A stretch of 64,000 bases of DNA, taken from Albugo candida. Its lineage: Eukaryota; Oomycota; Peronosporomycetes; Albuginales. The stretch covers positions 124,001 to 188,000 of the forward strand of contig JBDOQK010000041.1 in assembly GCA_040437565.1 (NCBI GenBank), given 5' to 3'. Position numbers and translations under genes: made by a program. Position 1 is the stretch's first letter; the number at the start of each line of letters is the position of its first letter. Below, piece after piece: positions 22,022 to 35,200 of this stretch. The notes under the pieces were generated by a model. The model worked only from the letters and a program-made list of their open reading frames with translations, made no database searches and was not told where the DNA came from.

Positions 22022-24569
22022 TGACTTTTGCGCAGAGAAGAGAGGAGCTTGAGCGTCAGCGTGCTGCAATGTAGGGTTACAAGTCGATTACTTATATACA
22101 AGATTCGCGTCTTATGGCTTCTTAGTGCTTCTACACGGAAAACTATCGACAGGAAGATCGCTTTGCGCGAAGCAACTTTTGCAGAATATGGAGCGATGAC
22201 TTATCAAAGCTATAAGGCCAAGTGGAAGCGAATCCATGCGGCTAGTGTTAAAGCTGTCAGAAGAAATGAAGATTTTCTCCAATTTGTGCGGGAAACGGAG
22301 TCCAAAATGAACGCAGCGTGCTTGCAGCAACTGCAACAGCTTTCCCCGGCCAGCAAAGCGCTCAACGAGGTAAAAAGACGCTATGAGCGCAAGGTCGACA
22401 GGCTTCGTCCAGGATGGGAGCAAAAGATACAGCAATTCAGAATGCAAAAGCTTCAAGAGCTCGATCAAAAGAAGCGAACTGTCGAATATCGTCGTCGTTT
22501 AGCGCAAAAGGTTTCCATCTCTTTGACTTGCAGCAATTCTACCGCGTTTCGAGTCTAATTGAGCTTGTAGAACTTTGAGAGAGAGCAGGCATTAGAGGCT
22601 CAGATAGGTAAAATGGTACGACGAAAGAGTGTCTGGCATAGAAAACGTATTGAGTGTATAATTGTGCATCAGAGCCAGGACCTCGCGATGCATACAGCTT
22701 TAGAGAAGCAAGAAGAACGGCTACGTCAAGAGACCCGGCATTCTCGAGTTTGGAGCACATCAGCGTCTATTGCAGAGCCGCTTCCGAAAACTTGTCTGCT
22801 AGCCGACGAAAAAATCGCATCCGAAGGGAAATTGTCAGAGGTACGACCCGAGTCAAATGCCTCGCTATTCGATCAAACGATCGCGAAGGACGCTTCCGGT
22901 AATGTGACTCTATTGAGCGCGTGGTCATCTAATAAGCTCGTTGTAGATCTTCGGACTCAGCCACCCAACACACATTGTGAAGAGGTGAGCCATGCGATAG
23001 ATCACTCTGATGTTGCTTCTTTATCGCGCGTTCATGAGGATTCCTGGGAAAGAATCGAAGAATTGAAGCTTGAGACTGATGAGGTCTACCGACTTGACGA
23101 AGAATGCATTTTTGAAACATCCCCAGCAGATGCAATTGTTTTGCAAGAGTCAGAATTCGATGGTCTTGGACCAATATGCTCGGGATCCCAACGATCTGAT
23201 AGAAGCTGTGATTACGAGCCGATTGTGGAGACAGACAGAAAAGATACACAAGAGCACAAAGTAGCCGCAGGCATTGAAAACACTACTGAGAGGATATGCA
23301 CCAAATCTGATCGAAGCGCGTCGGAATCTACTGAATCCTCCAGGAGCTTTTCGAGCGATAAACCAGCCGATAAAGCTGCTTCTTTAGTAGATGAACCTTT
23401 AAATTTCCATCCCGAATCATCAGCATGCGAGGCTCCCGAAAATGCAGTCTATCCACCGACAGAGGCTTCTGTTCGCAGTCTGGGAACAACTGAGGAGGCA
23501 ATCGACGTAAATCACTTGGCTTTTATCGAGAACATTTCACAAAGCGATCAGCTTGAAGCTCTCAAACTCTTGGTGGAGCGTATTGAGGGTGCTATCGAAG
23601 AGAAGGAGGAACTTCGATTTTGCAGAGATGAGAATACTCAGCGTACAGTTGACATTATGAGGTGCCATATAAAAATTGTTTCAGCGTATTACTTATTTCT
23701 ATGACAGGATTGCGCTTGGAAAGCAAAAAGCTCAATTGGCGTTCTACAAAGCAGACGAATGCCTGGATACCATCCTTTCTATAACTCAAGTAGTTGGCCG
23801 AGGTAAAGAAGACTTTATGTCAACCATTCGGAAGAGCCTAACGTGCTTTTGCAGTGGTATTCCCACCGAAAGCGTTTGATGGGATTTTGGATCAGGAAAA
23901 GCTTAAGAGCCTTCACAAATCGAACCCAAATGCGATGCACTTATGGAAGACATTGTCCGACTTGATACAAAAACTAATCGACTCTAAAATTCAACAACCT
24001 CTGCTGATCCTGGACATCTTCCTGGCCGCATTGATGAGCCAACATCCGAGTAACACAAAATGGGAACGCAAGGTATCTCTTTCAAGTCGGACTCGTACTG
24101 ATCTCTTCTGACTTATCGTACAAAGCTTAAAGCTTTTTTAATGAATCTCAGCAGCACGACTCTCTCCCAGCTAAATGACTCGGTACCTGTGGCTGATCAC
24201 CCTGAAAGTTTTCCGATAAAGGCTCTCTCCACACTGACGCCTTCTAAGCTGGTCCCATCCAAATCATCAACCATCCTTCAAGGAGCCTTTATCGGATCTT
24301 CTGCGGCCACTCAAGCTATGACCAAGTCGAATTCGGAATCTATCTTGCGATCGTTTAGGTCTCCAACTAGCTTTTCCAACAAGGTAGAGTATCGAGCTGC
24401 TTCAAATTCCGCATTTCACGCGTTTTTTTCCGCTCTATTCAGCTTCTCAGCGCATTCGATGACGATGACGATCTCGACATCCAATTCACGGGAATGAAGC
24501 ATGTCAGACAAGAAAATTCGTTTGCGACTTTGGAAGAAGAAAAAGATGCTCTCAGTATCGACTTTTAGC
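22009..24569 (+). CDS. Coiled-coil protein, possibly kizuna-like centrosomal
   Basis: Several exons join cleanly: 22009-22070, from 22126 to about 22509, from 22573 to about 23662, from about 23709, from about 23855, from about 24123, and a last exon ending at 24569. The N-terminal half is a basic coiled coil (MERSMTFAQRREELERQR, YKAKWKRIHAASVKAVRRNEDFL). The middle is acidic and Ser-rich. A helical block (DQLEALKLLVERIEGAIEEKEEL) precedes IALGKQKAQLAFYKADECLDTIL. The tail is acidic (AFDDDDDLDIQF) and ends ALSIDF. The pattern of RN..FL helix, low-complexity middle and EALKL helix recalls centrosomal kizuna, but this is a weak resemblance judged from memory. Divergent from SMC2. Confidence 0.65.
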
Positions 24570-24950
24570 CCCAAGCAAAAGTAGCCATAACACATAACAA
24601 AAAGTCAGGTTTCAAAGATATATTTTCCCCAACAGAGCAGCACATCTGAAACTAACGAGTGGAAAAATTGCAACTGCCAAAGCCGACCATATTGGATTTC
24701 TACATGACGCACACCTAGAGCCATTAGCCGACGATCGACGTGATCGGGGATGCCCTAACGACTTGATGACTCAATTTGCTGATTTCCTACCAAAATTCTA
24801 ACATCCAGCAAGAACATCTGATAATGTTCCTTGGACGGGAATGTCCCTTTCATGTAAAAAACTCAAGTGCCAGCATGCCAGTTCCAATTCCTCAAGCTAG
24901 CTTTCAGTACCTGTTGCAACATGTTGGGGCTCGATAACCTTGATCTTCTT
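24570..24950. other. Intergenic stretch between convergent genes
   Basis: About 380 bases between the coiled-coil gene and Sec61 alpha, which converge. It contains only 3' flanks as far as I can see. Confidence 0.5.
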
Positions 24951-26375
24951 CTAGAAGCCCAAAAGGCCGCTAAAAGGAATCTCCGCTTGTTCTTTGGCAA
25001 ATGTCTCCGAGTACTGATAGATGATTGTGACGGCCAGTAGGATTCCAGTTCCCGATCCAATCGCCCCAAGCAAATCAGCAACCATCGACAATGCACCAAT
25101 GCACATTCCACCAAAAGCTGCGGCCGTGGGAATGTAGCGATTGAGAACATGGACAATTGATGAGTCACGGTGGCCTTTCATCACCATTTGCTGATCTCTC
25201 AGCTGTTTCGCAACATCTCGAGCAGATGATCCCGAAATTTCAATCCACGTCTTTGAGAATAAGGCGCAGGATCCCAGGATGAAAATCACATACAGCACAA
25301 ATCGTAATGGATCATACAAAATTTGAGCCAAATTGCTGGGTGCCGACATGTAATACGCCGCTCCGCCAACGGGTATGGTCTGTCCCGGCGCTCCATCGAC
25401 GTCTTGCCACACTCCAAGCAATCGAACCAGAAAGTTTCCACTGAATTTTCGATACAACATTTGGGAAATAAAGTACAAATTCGACACGAGTGCGGTTTGT
25501 AGGATGATCGGCATGTTGGAAGTGTAAAAGAGTTTGATTGGGAACGTTCCCTGCTGCCCGCGAAACTTTTGATACTTGACTGGAAGATCGACGCGGAAAC
25601 CTTGAAAGTAGATCACAACTACAAACACCAGCATCGTTGCAAGCAGATTGGTGACATTTGGCAGATTTTGACGGTAGAACGCTTCTTTAAGAGCTCGTAA
25701 CTTATCGGAACGAGTTATAAGCAAATGGAAAAGAGCGATGATAGCGCCTTCAAATTCGGTTCCACGGCCCGTGTTGATAGTTGTTGGACTGAATGCCTTC
25801 CAGATGATCGTCTCACAAATATTGGTAGCGATGAAAAGAGAGATTCCAGAGCCGAGACCGTACCCTTTCTGCAGCATCTCATCCAAAATGATGACGAGAA
25901 TACCCGCGAATAGGAGCTGCAGTATGATGAGAATAGCGTTGAAAGCTCCGATATCCGATACGTTCCCATACATTCCTGAGACCACATAAGCCACAGCTTC
26001 GCCGAGCGTAATGAGAATCCCAAACAGTTTCTGTGCCCCGCTGAATAGTGCACGGTCTTCTTTTAAGGATTGGTCGACTTCGATCATTTTGGATCCTGCC
26101 ATGAGTTGCATGACTAGACCAGAGGTGACGATGGGACTGATACCCAACTCCATGAGAGTTCCTCGATTTGAAGCGAGAATGACACGCATCCAATACAAAG
26201 GATCCGAAGATTTTGATGTTTGGATTCCGTACAGAGGAATTTGACAGCAAACTAAAAAGATGAATAAGGTAATCAATGTCCATAGGACTTTTTCACGAAA
26301 CGGGATTTTGCGATCGGGTTGTGCGACTTCAGGGAGTACGCACATCACCGGTCGTATCAGATGGAGGAAACGCAC
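24951..26375 (-). CDS. SEC61A: Protein transport protein Sec61 subunit alpha
   Basis: The channel subunit of the ER translocon. From 26375 the frame gives 474 residues with typical Sec61 alpha text: [73 protein letters not shown] and a plug/lateral-gate helix set, ending [10 protein letters not shown]. Roughly ten membrane helices are visible. The frame opens with a GTG (VRFLHLIRP..) and has a stop a little upstream, so the initiator ATG must sit in a short 5' exon spliced at an AG just before 26375. I could not fix that exon; Sec61 alpha normally starts with about four more residues. TAF11 lies upstream on the same strand. Confidence 0.96.
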   Translation of the reverse strand: MRFLHLIRPVMCVLPEVAQPDRKIPFREKVLWTLITLFIFLVCCQIPLYGIQTSKSSDPLYWMRVILASNRGTLMELGISPIVTSGLVMQLMAGSKMIEVDQSLKEDRALFSGAQKLFGILITLGEAVAYVVSGMYGNVSDIGAFNAILIILQLLFAGILVIILDEMLQKGYGLGSGISLFIATNICETIIWKAFSPTTINTGRGTEFEGAIIALFHLLITRSDKLRALKEAFYRQNLPNVTNLLATMLVFVVVIYFQGFRVDLPVKYQKFRGQQGTFPIKLFYTSNMPIILQTALVSNLYFISQMLYRKFSGNFLVRLLGVWQDVDGAPGQTIPVGGAAYYMSAPSNLAQILYDPLRFVLYVIFILGSCALFSKTWIEISGSSARDVAKQLRDQQMVMKGHRDSSIVHVLNRYIPTAAAFGGMCIGALSMVADLLGAIGSGTGILLAVTIIYQYSETFAKEQAEIPFSGLLGF

Positions 26376-26624
26376 TTTAACAAAATGTGAGTTACATTAT
26401 GAGAGGGAAAAGCGAAAGGAGTCTTACTTTTGGCTTTGCGACTCCAAACGTGTTCGAGTTAGTCAATTTCGGAGTGTGAGTGGGCGACACGAAACGCAAA
26501 TTGTTAAGTGCGAATCAAATAGTGAGGTTTGAAAAGAGGGTTCGGACTACGTGTCACGTTCTTAGCTACCGAGACCATTTTATATACGATATCATAGTGT
26601 CATTATTTTATAAAGTCTTTGAAA

Positions 26625-27212
26625 TTAAGAAAATAGCCGCCGCATATTCCGTCGACAAGTTGATGGATGACGCTTATAATACCTTCGGTGCGCTTCACGG
26701 AGGTAAAAAGGCGATATAGGACCATTTTTTCCTCGCTTTTCCATAATTGCTCGTGCTACATGATACGTAATGATAAATCGCGCTCGCTTTATAATAGTGG
26801 GCATTACCTTCGGCGACAATTCGACCTACAAACACTTTTGTCATGCCTGCCATTGCGATTGTCATCAAATTCGTCACGGATGGAATGCGTTCCTCGTGCG
26901 TGTAGCATTCTTGAATAGCTGCTGTCATGCACTTTTCTACGAATGAATTAAGTGCGAACCTATAGGTATTAAGCCTACCTTTTTGATGGCTGCGCGATCA
27001 AAGTGCGATCTTCGATACATCTCATGACGACTCGATTCATTTTCATCAAGGTGCGCAACCATGTTGAGCATTGATTCAGGATCATTAGAGTTCACCTGAC
27101 CTACTGGAGAATCTTCTTCATGTATCACCTCTATCGTTGCCTCTTCCTTGATCCCTCCAGTCGGAGTTGCTTCTTTTTGCTCGACCAGCGCTTTGACCTC
27201 TTCAAGGTCCAT
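26625..27212 (-). CDS. TAF11: TFIID subunit TAF11
   Basis: Three exons: 27212-26979, 26931-26818 and 26755-26625, with introns of 47 and 62 bases, all in frame. The protein has an acidic N-terminus and then the TAF11 histone-fold region: LDENESSRHEMYRRSHFDRA (human TAF11 has a nearly identical helix), PSVTNLMTIAMAGMTKVFVGRIVAEARAIMEK, and the C-terminal GPISPFYLREAHRRYYK matching the PLQPKHMREAVRR helix. TAF11 pairs with TAF13 within TFIID and contacts TFIIA/TBP. About 155 residues; human TAF11 is 211, the difference being the N-terminus. None of the single-frame ORFs shows it whole. Confidence 0.92.
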
Positions 27213-27640
27213 TGTCCAAAGCGCGCGCTATCGAACTTAAGTGATGGTACAAGTTTGCAAGAACATGTTGAAAGTACGTACTTGTTTTTGAAGTATACCA
27301 GTTTGTTTGTTACTGTGGTTGGAAGACGAGACACTTCTCCCTNNNNNNNNNNNNNNNNNNNNNNNNNNNNNNNNNNNNNNNNNNNNNNNNNNNNNNNNNN
27401 NNNNNNNNNNNNNNNNNNNNNNNNNNNNNNNNNNNNNNNNNNTGTATGGTGGATTTTTGAGAAACTCGGGGGTAGCAGCTTTTGTAGGCCACCGTATAAT
27501 AAAAGTTCACAGAACAACACAGATAGGATCAACAGAACGGGTTCATTGTAACACACAACAGCTTTTCATTCTCAGTTTGAACCATACGGTTAGATATAAA
27601 CAACTCTTTCAACCTCAAGTAAAAGATCGCGATCAGCCCA
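27213..27640. other. Intergenic stretch with a 100-N gap lacking flank duplication
   Basis: N run 27343-27442. Unlike most gaps here, the sequence on either side is not repeated, so true sequence of unknown length is probably missing. The divergent promoters of TAF11 and the next gene lie here. Confidence 0.6.
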
Positions 27641-29046
27641 ATGCCAAAACGTAAAGCCGACGCGTGGCCTATAAATCTCGCCTCAGACCCGGATATCCTC
27701 AGCGTAGATGAAAACGGGAAATTTGTACTTTGTAAAGTATGTCATTGTCATTATGCGCTGCACGGAGGAAAGAAACCCAAACCTGTCATGATGAATTCCG
27801 TATTTCGCACGCGTGCGTGGGAAGTACACAAACAGCGCACTAATTGCCACCGGAGTCAAAATGAAAACTATGAGTTTTATAAGAAAATTCGAATGCAAGA
27901 AGACGATCAATCACAGTCCACTCAAAAACATCAGACATCAAATACTTCGGAAAGCTGTGCAACTTCGTCGTCTTCGATTTCCTCAAAGGGCCGACCCGTT
28001 GTTGGAGTGGAACAAGCCGGGAAACGTCCAATAGAAGAGGTTGAGCTAATCACATACATGCAATCTAACAAACACATGGCGAACAACAGAGCGAGCCCAA
28101 TAGTTGGAGCACCAGACTTCTCACATAACAAACACGTACCGGAAAAATCAAAACCGTCAAGCGCAGCGGTACGAGCAGAACCGTTTAATCAGTCGGTACG
28201 TCTTGTGATACTTACTTGTCAAATGTATGGAATGATTGGTTTCTATTGAAGCAATCGGAGAGTCTGGAACGGTGGCGAATGATCCACGAAGGTGTGGCTC
28301 GTGCACTGGATTTGACCCACACCAATAACCGTATGCAATCTGTCAATTACCACACCAAAGATTTCTTGCATCCTAGTATAATGGATAAGGACACTGTGTC
28401 CACTCAAGCAGAGAAGGAATGCCACAATATCAAGTCTTCGGATACATCCGATGATGTCAATCGGCAAATAGGGGAGTCGATGCAGCCGTACCGTTCACAG
28501 TCAACTGGCTCAGAACAGGCAAAGCAATACTGGGGCACTTTACGAGATTTATATAAAGCAGATCAAGCCGACACGAGGAAGATTTTATCTCCTATCCATT
28601 CATCAAGTGATAGCGCACAAAGTAACAGCATCAAAGACGCTATCACCGAATTTGGGGATCAGATCTCAATGAAATGTGGTACCAATGTGACATCTGCCTA
28701 CTTTTGTAATTTCCTAACTCCCATACATGTAGCTGCCGATAGTAATGACTTAATTGAAGCACACGAATCTAGTGATCATTCTCTTGTGAATGCAATCGAT
28801 CGGCTCACTGGCGTTGTCTCCAAGCATTTATTCGCAAAATGCACCACAGATGTGCTCGATAAAAGGAGCGTCTTGAATCAGATGCTCATGGAAATCAACG
28901 CGATGCGCTCTCATCAAGAAAGCTGTCTCACACGCTTGCTTCAGCTAGGAGAGCGTCACGTGGAAGTGCTAGAAGAGATGCTGGAGTGCAAACTTCGCAA
29001 AGAAAATCGTGCTGGTACCAAAGTATCGCGCCTGGAAGAAAAATGA
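27641..29046 (+). CDS. Putative zinc-finger protein, unidentified
   Basis: Exons 27641-28195 and 28252-29046 (intron 56 bases, GTACGT..TTGAAG) join in phase to 449 residues. Near the N-terminus, KFVLCKVCHCHYALHGGKKPK followed by WEVHKQRTNCH gives a C-x2-C...H-x6-C-x-H pattern that could be a single zinc finger of BED-like type. It starts MPKRKADAWP with a basic nuclear-type signal. The middle is Ser/Gln-rich. The C-terminal 150 residues are helical (HLFAKCTTDVLDKRSVLNQMLMEINAMR, LTRLLQLGERHVEVLEEMLECKLRKENR). A sequence-specific DNA-binding protein with an oligomerising tail is a reasonable guess; no family was recognised beyond that. Confidence 0.6.
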
Positions 29047-29282
29047 GGAAGCGAAGAGTTGTCAGCAATGGCCGAGCGATTCACGGCGGACACTACTGAT
29101 ACAAATTCGAATCCAAGGTCACATCACTGATGAGCATTCAACTCCAATGTTGGCTTGGTCATCAGGAGAAGTAATCCAACGGATCGAAACGCGACGGAAA
29201 TGACAAGTTTTCTTCCACACATAATCGAAGCTATCGCGTCGTTCCACTGCGAATCGTAAAAATAAAAACTCGGAGATGCGCA

Positions 29283-32200
29283 ATGAACGCTCTATGTCTT
29301 TATATTGTGTACGACGTTCTCTCTTTCTCCTTCCGCGCACAAACGACAAATGACATTGGATTTCCAGACACTCGCGTGAGTCTATCGAGCACTCGAGTCA
29401 TTCCGTTTTCATGCTTTGGCTCCACACGCAATTGCCCCGATAATGGCGATTATGTGGCAGCTGGAGGGAATCTCACAGTCACAATTCTTGAAATGCGAAA
29501 TCTTCCAAATATGGATCACTTTGGTCACGCAACGCTGCGCACTGACGCATTTCTTCGGGTGCGTGTCGGGAACACGACGAAAACTTCGGGCGTGATTTCG
29601 AATTCTCTGAATCCCATGTGGCATGCATGTGCTCGGGCACAATGCGATGGGAAAAACGATATTGTTCGAGATCTAAATTTCGGATTTCGACGAGCTGGCA
29701 CACCGATCACACTCGAAATATGGGATCAAGACAGCGGTTTAGAGTTCCAAGACGATCTCATAGAAACGAAAAAAATGAATGTGATCTACTGCTCGACATT
29801 CACAGCTAGAACCCAGCGTGTGAATCGAGACGATTCGCCATGGAAACTCGCCTTCCAGCCTTATTGTGTGGAACAAAGCTGGATTCCGCTTAGTGATAAC
29901 GCAAAGGACAGTTGTTACAATGAAACCACTGGCAAAGTGTCCACGCGGATTCCCTGTATGCTTGTTCGGCTGTCTGTACTACCCTTCCAAATGCGTGTTG
30001 AGCAGGTTTATGTCCAGAATGCGTCGATACTTGGCGGCATGGCGGGCTATTATCCAGAGTATCGAAATAGCAGCAACTCGAGTCAAGGGATTTACGGTCG
30101 CGTGTTTACGGACTTGAGCCATCGATTAGTGAATTATTATCGCATGGATCGATCAAAAGGTGGATTACTCGTTCGACTTCAAAGTGATTTACAAAACTCT
30201 CCCGGAAATCTCACACTCTTTGATACGTTTGGATTCGCTCCATACGCGAGAATCACTATCAATTATCCTGCAGAGATGTTTGTGTTTCGAGTTGTGGAGG
30301 ACGCAAAATCGCTACCCGAGTGGCTGACCACTTCTTTCGGATGGACAGTATCTCGAGAATTCGCTCATATCACCAATTTTGGAGGTGAGTATGTCGCGTA
30401 CGCTCGAAATGTCTCCCCACATGCTATTAATTCGTACGGTGACGCAATGGACAGCGGAATTATCATTGGAATGAACGTTCCGAGAGACTTTGCCGACAAA
30501 ACTGTTGGTATGTATTTCATCATATTACAGCCCAAAGAATTCACTGAAACCATTACGTCTGAGATTTCGATCCAATTTTCCCGAATGCCTGCGTTATCGC
30601 TTTTAATTCAATTCGGAATCACATTTATGCTTCTTTGTGGGATGTTGTTACGTTTCCTGCAGCGACTCAATTGGCGAATTGATAGAACCTCGAGCTTTTT
30701 TGCTCAACAAGGTGCACTCACGTCTACATTGCCAGTGAAATCGATCAACAAGGCTGGAAGGAAGCAGTCTGTTTTCCCAATTTTCACAAAAAAGCCCACA
30801 AAAGAGACCTCAGCCTTCTCAACGCCAAACACACTAGCCATGCTCTTTTCCAGCGCAGAAAGCGAGGACCTCAACAGTATGCAAATTCGACGATTTGCGT
30901 ATGCAAACTGCATCGTCTACCTATCTCTAGCCACACCGTTTATGATCCTGATTGCTTGGGGAGTAAGCGCTATCTTTATTGTAAGCCCGTCCTCACTTGG
31001 CCTAGCTATCATTTTCTTAGGCTCTGCAGTGCTGCTCGTTACATTTGCGCTTTTACGATGGAAACATACGGGCTGGCGAATGTCGAATACGATCTGTATG
31101 CTTCTATTGCTGTCGTTCCTCTTCACATTCATATTTTTATTTTCTGCAACGTTGACCGATCCACGTATGTTTCTGGGCGGCAAGGACTTGGATATCTCAG
31201 CGATCACATCGATTTTTCTAACAGCGAATTTGATGCCAATGCTTTGTATCGCATTCTCAAATGATCAAAAGCTTCGTAAATCGCTTTCTCAAGTCCTCGC
31301 AGTCATCGGAGCGTCAAAGAAAATAAATGTCGTCAAGCAACAATTCAAGAAATTCGGTACTTTGGGGCTCCAGCTTAAGGCCGCCCGAGTAAAACAGGGC
31401 AAAGGAGATGCGGTATCACACAAAGGATCCATGTTCACACCTCTTATGGGCAATCATTACTCTGTCAGCTCCAAGATCCCAGGATTAGAGCGTGCAGATG
31501 TATTACAATCTTCTTTCGTGACACTCGACAAGGACAAGCGAAATCAGCAGAATTATCGATTGTATCGATACGCTATCTTTGTGCTGGCAAGTTACATTAT
31601 GGTCGCGTTGATTTGGACAAAGAATGGAACATTAGCTATCGGCATCACATCAACTGTTTTGTTTGTAGATTTTTGTATGTTTTTATTAGCACGTGGAGCT
31701 TTGAAATGGTCAGCCGGATTTATGGTTTTTCTCATGAGCGTTGCAAGAGTGTGTATGATCATTACGGCTGGAGAATATTGGATTATAGGACACGCTCTTC
31801 TTTACGCCGCTATTGGAATTGCGTTGACCCGAGAGATTGTAGGCAAGCAACTACCACGGATGACGGAACGTGAGGCGAGCATGGTGGTGGTATTCGGAAT
31901 TGAGAACGCTAACGCCCGCCCGCAATATGATCTCTCAACAAAGCCAGAGTTTGTATTGGGTCTTCTCTCTTTTGTGTATGTGTTCCTACTGCTTTCTGTC
32001 GGGTTTCGTGATGACACAAAGGTCTCATTTCGAGTCGGAATTTTCGGAGAAGAGTGGCCTCTGTGGCTATTTGGCGTTCTTTCGTTCGTTTTTGTGGTGT
32101 TTAGTGGCGTAGCGCTCTCTACCAGCCGGGCTTTGTTTCTCCAGAAAGAAGGATTATTACCAGCAGATGCCACGCGTTTATACTTTTTCTCGAAATCGTG

Positions 32201-35200
32201 GACACTTCCTTTCATTCTCGCATCTGCTTTGGAAGTTTTGTTGATTTGCGCTGGACTGTTTATTTATGCTTCTACAGGATCAAGTTTCGCATTAGAAGTG
32301 TCCATTTTTGGTCCTCTACTTTTCATCACAGCGTTGCCAGTGTACACGCATTGGTGTCGCAACGACTATCGCTTGGTTGTTTGGCCTCCAGACGATTCAG
32401 AAGTCGCATTCGATGAAGAGGAAGACGATTCAACGGAATACGCATTGGAGAAAGATGTCGTTGTCGAGCGTTTGCGCCAAAAAATCACTTCACTGCATGA
32501 TCGAAATGGTGGGGAGCCTACTACTTTCAGCCAAAGTCCTTTATCGTTCAAGACTGTGTGGAGCGATGACGGTGGAGAGAATGAAAACGGTTTGAAAGAA
32601 AATGAGTTGGAAGAAGTGAGCTTAAAAGGGGGACTTTTTTTTGGTGGAAATCGACTTGCAAAGATCAATTATGATCGAGAACGAAGGAGATCTTTGGTGG
32701 GAGAAAGCGGCATGATCCATCATGAGGTAAGGATACATTCGCTCGATACCGAATTAGATACAGCGAAGACGTTAGATTCGACGATTAACGCCAAAAAGCC
32801 TCATGAAATCCCTGAGCCACGTCCGTTCATTCTTGGGCTTCGCGAGTACTTGAGCTACTTTCGAGAAATTCTAATAAATCTCCATCATACAGCTATTGAG
32901 GTGATGCAATTCATAAAAGAGAAGCGTCAAGAAAAGTCTCATGAGCAAAATTGGGATGAAATCGATTTCAAAGCTGTGAGTATGTACAAAGCATTTCTCT
33001 CAGGATATTTATTACCCAAAGAATATGCAATTCTGCTTTGTTTTGCCGCACACTTGCTTCTCCTATTCATATTTGGAATGGTTGTGACTGCAACTGAAGA
33101 GCCTGGATGGCTGGGTCATCTCATTTGGACTGGTGGAATTACTTTCATCTTCTCATTCTTCCCAATTGTAAAGTATTTTCGCATCGGAAATGTGGTCAGT
33201 ATGGACATCAAACGCAGTCTGACGTTCAGTTATGCGTTTGCGTGGCTAACGGGAATCGTATTTTTCGTATTGTTCTTCAAAATGAGTCTCAACACAATCG
33301 AGCCATTGGTGATTTTCTCCGTGCTGTTCTACACGCCAGTCTTTATGATTCTCATCGTTACCATATATAAATGGCGCCTGGATGGGTATGAGCCTTCACG
33401 GGTCATTAAACGCACATCTATCGCTGGAGCTTTGATGATCGGCGTGTGGATTTTCGAGATTTATGTGTTTATGAGCGCGAAATTTGGTATTTTTCTCATT
33501 CTCTTGGGCGTTTTGATGCTCTTCCTTAGCTATTATTTTACTCAGTACATCCGCAATGACATGTACCTCGCACCAAAACACCAGATACAAGTACGCACAA
33601 TCATTTGGGTGACCACAATTGCTGCTATTGGATTTGGATTTTTTTTCGGGCTCAATTTCTTTGCGTGCCTTTCGATCGCAATCGTAGTCATGATCCTAAA
33701 AAATGTGCTCACATTTTGTGCTCAATATTGGCTTTTATTTCTCAATCACGAAATGGTGCTTTATTTCTCTCCGTATGTGTTTCCAATATACGCTTATGAT
33801 GCGTATCGAGACGTTGTGATCGACTGCAACTCGATCTACAAATTCCTTTATCTGACATTTATGCTCGTGTTCGCTTGGGGAGCTGCAGCTGTTCTGTTTG
33901 TACAACCGATCGGATTTGGAATTGGAGTCTGCAGCATTGCCTTGCTCACGTTTGCTGTAACTACGGCTCACCTTTGTGCTTGTACGCCAGTTCAAATGGG
34001 TATTGCGACCAAGTTTGTGAGCGAGAAAATCGTACATGATGCCAGTACCGCCAGTAAAAATGCCTTCGATACAGCAAGAATGAAGTTCCAAATCATCTGC
34101 TCGGAATTTGATCGTCAGGAAAACCGTGAAAAAGTAGCAGCACTAAAAATCCAAGCCATGACTTTGGGCTCGCAAACAAGGAAAATCGCTCGAAACCCGG
34201 AAACCGATCTCAAGGATTCTGTGACAGTAAATCGGAAATGTAGTGCAGAGCTTGCATTAACGATTCATTCTGTGGTAAAATCGTGCTTGAGGACTCCGGA
34301 CGTTGAGGCGGCGGTCTCAGCAAGCGATAGAGTAATGGGAATCCGGGACATGCTCTATGACAGCTTTTCACTCGGGATCGGTCCATTGGGATTTCTATAC
34401 GCATTCAAAGTGCCAAAAGTAGCATTGGAGCGTCTCAGACAGAGATACTTTCCTCGTCTTCAGCCTGACGCACAAGTGAGTCCCTACGTCGAAGAACATG
34501 GACGACGCAAAGAGAACGGGCATACATCGCAAAGACGAAGACGGATGAAGCTACTGGCAAATTTAGTGAGACTTCCCGTTTTGGATGAGGAATTGGATCG
34601 TGAATTTCATCACGAAACAAAGTGCGTGATTCATTTCCAACTGCTGCTTTTGGATGCTGTGGACGCCCGACTTGCTCACACAAAAATACTCCTCCAAAAG
34701 TTTTTACGTGAGGATCGCTTCAAACTTGTTTCGAATGGAATCAATACTCCGTCCAACGTATTCCGTTCCAGCTCACTTGCATCCGTCGATATACCGCTTG
34801 TCGCAGTTTGGTTGCAATCCTTGAGCACAGAAGCACAAAGTCGCTTTCACAAGTTAAGAACAGCGTTTTCAGACCAAGTCGAGTGTGCAGACGCTCTTAT
34901 CGATGCTGAAGATGAACAAACGCGTCAAAACCAGCTGGAATTACGTAAATCATGGCTGCCTCATGAAAAGCTGCAATGTCGAAAACGCTCGGATGAATTC
35001 TATGCTCGTCGATATCGCCGTGAAAAGGAGGGTCAAATCAGTAAAAATGCACCTCTTTCGCATGAGGAGGAGGCGCTTGTGAACGTGCAAGAAAGTATAA
35101 TGGAAATTGAATCTGGATACTCCTGCAGTATCGGTCATTTTGGCCGGTCCTTACAATATGTCGATACCGACTTTCCTCCAGATCAGAGCTCTCTGTCAAA

